The notes under the pieces: generated by a model
Database searches by the model: none
What the model saw: only the letters and a program-made list of their open reading frames with translations
What the model was told of the DNA's origin: nothing
Made by a program: the position numbers and the translations under genes
Shown here: positions 59,594 through 64,000 of the stretch, piece by piece
Numbering within the stretch: the stretch's first letter is position 1
How the letters are laid out: each line of letters begins with the position of its first letter
Origin: Trema orientale
Taxonomy: Eukaryota > Streptophyta > Magnoliopsida > Rosales > Cannabaceae
Direction of reading: 5' to 3'
DNA: 64,000 bases
Assembly: GCA_002914845.1 (NCBI GenBank)
Contig: JXTC01000032.1
Coordinates: 248,001 to 312,000 of the forward strand

Positions 59594-59750
59594 TAATTTT
59601 TTTTAAAAGAAAAAAGTGGGAATTAAAAAATGATTTCTACTTATTAACAAAAAATAATAATAATAACTCACGTATTTTAAGGTTCAGAGTCCAACTAGCG
59701 ACCTAATACCCAATTTACATCTCACCCATTCATTGCGCTATGTATCATCT
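59594..59750 (-). mobile_element. SINE family A copy, diverged (minus strand)
   Basis: On the minus strand: GCGCAATGAATGGGTGAG (A-box side), GACTCTGAACC (decayed B-box), TTGTTAATAAGTAG, and a 3' end AAATCATTTTTTAATTCCCAC with T/A-rich tail. Flanks share only catctt, so the target duplication is unclear. Confidence 0.5.
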
Positions 59751-60379
59751 TGAAGTTAATTGGGTTGGAACATGTGTAGAGAGCCATGTACATCTTTCGT
59801 TATGTAATACTAGAGGTATTTACTAGTTTTGATTAATTAATTACATATGTGTATATATATATATATTTTTTTTTATATTATAAATTTGGTATTGATCTGA
59901 AACGCGCAATAAGGGTCTTTCTACCAAGTAAGGTAATGAGCTTAAATCAAAGACAATGAGCTTAAATTCAAGAGGTTTCTGATTTTTTTTTCCCCCTATC
60001 TTTATGGTCTTTACACCTCATCACGTATCACAACTGGCCACTTATTTCGTCCAATAAATCATCACTAGTCCAAATGATGAGCAAAATTAGAATTTCCCAA
60101 ACATTTGTATCACAAAATACTAATAGTCTCTATACTTTACTTTGTACCACAAATAGTCGTTTAAGTCCTCAAACCTATCGTTAGTAATCTAGACATTACT
60201 GTCCCTAAAAGTGTTAACTAAAATAATAGGGAAAAAGAAATAGAAATTAGTTGAAATTTTAATGAAATATACAACTGAAGTTCCCCAAAATAAAATGGCC
60301 GCAAATCACAAATTCATATTAAATCGTTACTATTAATTGAGTTTCACAGAATTAATAAACTTAAGTAGTACAATGGTCA
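59751..60379. other. Gene-free stretch
   Basis: AT-rich DNA. The part at about 60100-60240 (AATAGTCTCTATACTTTAC, GTCGTTTAAGTCCTCAAACC) resembles a single arm of the foldback elements at 25193 and 31838. No gene. Confidence 0.4.
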
Positions 60380-60457
60380 TTAGATAGTAATAAATATTTT
60401 TTTTAATTTGTAATAAGTGGAGATTATTAATTAAATTTCACTTTAAAAAAATAAAAA
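60380..60457 (+). mobile_element. SINE family A, 5'-truncated copy
   Basis: Only the 3' domain remains (TTTGTAATAAGTGGAG, TTATTAATTAAATTTCACTTT, A-rich tail), yet a perfect 14-bp duplication tagtacaatggtca flanks it at 60366-60379 and 60458-60471. This shows that the truncated form itself inserted, the usual outcome of incomplete reverse transcription. Confidence 0.8.
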
Positions 60458-63400
60458 TAGTACAATGGTCAAGCCTTAAATAATTATGTTTGGCAAAATT
60501 AAATTGTCTGGATGTACTGAAAATTGAAAACTTTATCTTGGTACCAAATTGGGGAATAATATAAGTGACTGAAAGAAATAAAAAAACCTCAGCCCTTCAT
60601 TCTCTCTGATCAGAAAAAACTTCTTCTTCTTCTACGCTTTATTTTCTTTTAATTTCTATAATTTCTGATAAGATTTCCTAGTTTTTATCTAATAATCCTT
60701 TGTTAATATTAATGTCTTTATTACTATACATATATTGTCATACGGTTTTAGTCCTATCACATATTAAATTTGTGTAGGTTTTGTTTTGTTTTATTTTTTT
60801 TTACATATCTTATCCTTCTACGATTCAGATATGAAAGATTTTTATTATAAATGTTACATTGTTCACAAAGATGAGCTCTAGTGGGATTGATGGTTTACTT
60901 CGATATGCTGAAGAAAGAATCTTTGGTTAAAACTAACTGCATATTTGTTGTATATTCGTTGTGAATATGGTGAACTCAACTTTGCAATAGATTTAATATT
61001 AGTGATGCGAAGTCTCTATTAGAGATGGTGTATAACTTGTCGCTTATTCCTCATTTCGGAAATCAAGCAGCCCATATATGTGCCACTCATAATTTATTTT
61101 ATATTATTTTCTTTATTTTATAATAAGAAATTTCCTAATTATTTCTATTGTAGCAAACAATTTGTTATAATAAAGAATTTCCTTTTTTCAAAAAAAAATA
61201 ATACTATTATTTTTTGGGAAAAAAAACATTTTTTTTCTTTTTTTTTTGGTTGAATTAAAAGTCTTGTATACGATGTATTAGAATATTGGTCATACGAGAC
61301 TAGCTAACTTGCCCAATTAATAAACCCGTATATATATATACTAAGAGGGGCTCACGATCCTAACTTTCATATTCCATAATCAGTTTTAAGCGATGAGTGA
61401 ATGAAAGTAGGAGGGAAAATGAGTGAGAAAATAGAAAAGGATTGTTTGGTAGGAAGAAAAAGTGAGAGGAAGAGAAAATAGAAGAGAAAATAAGATAAAA
61501 CAAAATGAGATAGAGCTCACAAAAATTTTCCTTTTAAATTAGAGAGAAAAGAAGAAGGAAAAAATAGAATTATGTTTGCATCATTAATTGACGTAAAGAC
61601 GACCATAATCTAAACTAACCCCATTAAAAAATCTTAAAATATGTATTTTCAGTCCAAGTACCATTTACCATTCCTAAAATAGACTTTACCTTGTATACTA
61701 ATTAATTAATTTTATTCATTTCTCAATTTTAGTACCATCTTGACATAATGGCACCTCATTTTAATAAAAAAATGAATAAAATTCTTTAATAAGGATATAT
61801 TGGTATTTCGATCCCATCAATTTGACTAATCTTTTAATCGTTGAATTAGATCTAAGGATTTAAAACAGTGCATATTTATAATATATACATGCTCCTCAAA
61901 CACAAAACCATTATTCATATTGGAGAGAGGAAAAAAACAGAAACTTCTCTGGGATCCCCGTGCTTAATTCGTTATCTAAACATGGAAGAAATGACGACAT
62001 GTCATTACTCTGACAAAATTGTCAGGACAGCGTACATGAGGGAATTGACCAAGTATCAATGAAAATGCAAAAATATTTTAAGGAAAAAGATTAAAAGGCA
62101 ACAAAGGATGAAGATGAGGAATGAGGGTGTAATTATTTAAAATGAATTATTAAGATTATAATTAGAAGGTTAAATTATTGTATATTTTATAATTTTCACT
62201 TAAGAATAAATATATATAATTTTTTTTTAAGAAAAATGAGGTATTTTTATACCATTTGGGGGGTGCGAATATAACTCCTCAGGAAAAAAAAAACTTTAAC
62301 TAATGAAAATAGTAAGTTAACTAATTTATCTTTGTATACTAACTTTTAACAAGAGTAAAATAATCATTTTAAAATAAACTAATTTGATTTCCTCTATACA
62401 TATCAAACAAATATTAAGAAAAAATATTTTCCTTCTTATTCTATATATTTTCTTTCCCACCTAATTTTTTCTTCCTTTCTTTCCTCCCTAAAAAACAAAC
62501 ATAGCCTAGGGTCCATTTTGATTTTCCAGTCATGCATTGTGAATTAATAAAAAGTTAAAAATAACAGTGGCCCCTGACATCTGTATTTTGTTCAAGTTTA
62601 GCCCCTCAACTTCTAGAAACATGTCAATTAAGCCCAAATTCTTTGCCGGATCAGTAATGCTTTTAGCACGTGCATGTGCGTTGCTGCTGTCATATGATAA
62701 ATTGGGTAAATCCATCCCCGGGAACCCAAAAAAAGAAAAGGAATTTTCCAATTTCCATCTTATTTGTCTCAAAGAATATGATATTATTTAAAGATAGATA
62801 ATTAATGCATAAAGATTTCTCATTTTCTTATGTGGCTCAATCTTCATAAATCATAAAAACCACGATTTTTTATTTTTTAAGAAAACAATATGACCCACAA
62901 TTGAAAAGGAATATTGCTCAATCATGATATAACCTACAATTTTTCTTTTAAAATTAAAAAATACTCATCTAATTTGTACACCATATAGAGATTTTTTTTG
63001 TTGGAAAAAAATTACCATTAGCATCACATGGTGCCACTAAGAATTTAAACTTTGTCCTTATTATAGTTCCAAGCTCAATTTGTTCTTTATAAAACAAAAC
63101 GAAAATCTTATTCTTTAATTTGTGGAAAATAAATAATACTGAATTAACCATATTATCATCGTTAATTAATGAAGATTTTGTAATAAGTTGTGTGCAACAT
63201 GAGATTCTTTCATTTTGAAGAGTATTATATCTTTGGTGAACCGTGAACATCATGTCATTGTCTTTTGATCTAAATGATAAAAATTAATTATTAATAACTA
63301 CTTCTTACCAAAAAGAGAAAATTAAAAAATAAAAAATACATACGATTACGTGTGAATTGACTTGCATTCTCAAGACGTAATTAAAGAGTCGAAATTATTT

Positions 63401-64000
63401 AAAAGCCTTACCTAATTCTATTATTATGAGTCTCATGCATACTATCATGGTGAAAAAAATCATGAACAAGTCACAATTGATAAAATAAATTTGTTAATTA
63501 CAATTTACACAATTTGACATGTTTTTCACTATCAAATTGAGAAAAATTATCTTCTTAAAACTATATTAGAAGTGATAAATTTGTCATAATGGCATGGTGT
63601 CATTTTCTTAAAATTTACAAATCCATAAATTGTAATTTTGTGGGGTTTTCTAACTTTATTCTTGTTTTTTTTTTTTTTTTTTGGGTTGGGAATTTAATCC
63701 TCACGCATGACAACAAAACCAACAATTTAAAATATTAGAACAATTTTTGGGGGCAAAATAAAGGGCGCGTAAGTTAACGCTCCTTTACAGCACGTGGATT
63801 TTTCGTACTTGGAACCGTCGGCTCTCCTGCTAGGAGCCGAAATTGACGAACACAAGTCAAGGTTTGCATTTGTTTAAGACTTTTAAGTTTCACATTTTTT
63901 ATTTTTTTAAATTTCCCAAAAGAATAAAAATAAAGAAAAAATAAAATAACAAAAGCTCCTAGATTTTCATAAACACCAACATAGATACTAATCTATAATT
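60458..64000. other. Gene-free right end
   Basis: AT-rich DNA with A and T runs. A tract at about 62560-62770 starts GTGGCCCCTGACATCTG and reads like one arm of a foldback MITE. Near the right end (63740-63860) the sequence becomes GC-richer, with GCACGTGG and a hairpin CGGCTCTCCTGCTAGGAGCCG, which could be promoter DNA of a gene beyond the window. Short frames at 61868-62062 and 62530-63253 have no recognisable domain. Confidence 0.4.

Noticed and set aside
1-64000. A novel multi-gene system
   Set aside because: Only three host genes are supported, they are unrelated and far apart, and the remaining structure is explained by transposon families and local duplications.

Overview
This is an AT-rich nuclear fragment from a flowering plant, most likely a eudicot. 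The evidence is three intron-pattern or single-exon plant genes (a BRH1-type RING-H2 protein, a WRC-domain nuclear protein, an SYP7-type SNARE), a Ty1/copia element primed by plant initiator tRNA-Met, and a dense carpet of plant MITEs, hAT relatives and tRNA-derived SINEs. I cannot name the species.

Layout. 1-7.2 kb: gene-free, with a long hairpin (265-640), a long-TIR element (749-1990), a Tourist-like MITE (3396-3554) and a 354-bp SINE with a perfect 17-bp target duplication (3937-4290). 7.2-11.9 kb: a broken, fairly young copia element with LTRs and a 5-bp target duplication, and an internal repeated integrase segment that may be an assembly effect. 12-20.4 kb: gene-free with MITEs and a probable LTR-type remnant. 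20.4-21.6 kb: promoter and single-exon gene of a BRH1-like RING-H2 protein. 21.6-39 kb: gene-free, with hAT-type elements, foldback MITEs and local duplications. 39-41 kb: three-exon WRC-domain gene (+). 41-56 kb: nested hAT/MITE/SINE insertions, an LTR-type remnant, a LINE fragment. 56.3-58.9 kb: eight-exon SYP7-type syntaxin gene on the minus strand. 59-64 kb: gene-free with two more SINE fragments.

The three host genes are unrelated in function (ubiquitin ligase at membranes, nuclear WRC protein, tail-anchored SNARE), and I see no operon-like or cluster logic. The window is better read as ordinary plant intergenic repeat landscape around three genes. The most informative signals are the SINE families with clear target duplications, the nested hAT insertion, a GC-AG intron in the syntaxin gene, and a twin G-box/BRRE-like site upstream of the BRH1-like gene. 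I found no evidence for a novel multi-gene system. All repeat family assignments come from reading the sequence by eye, without database comparison.
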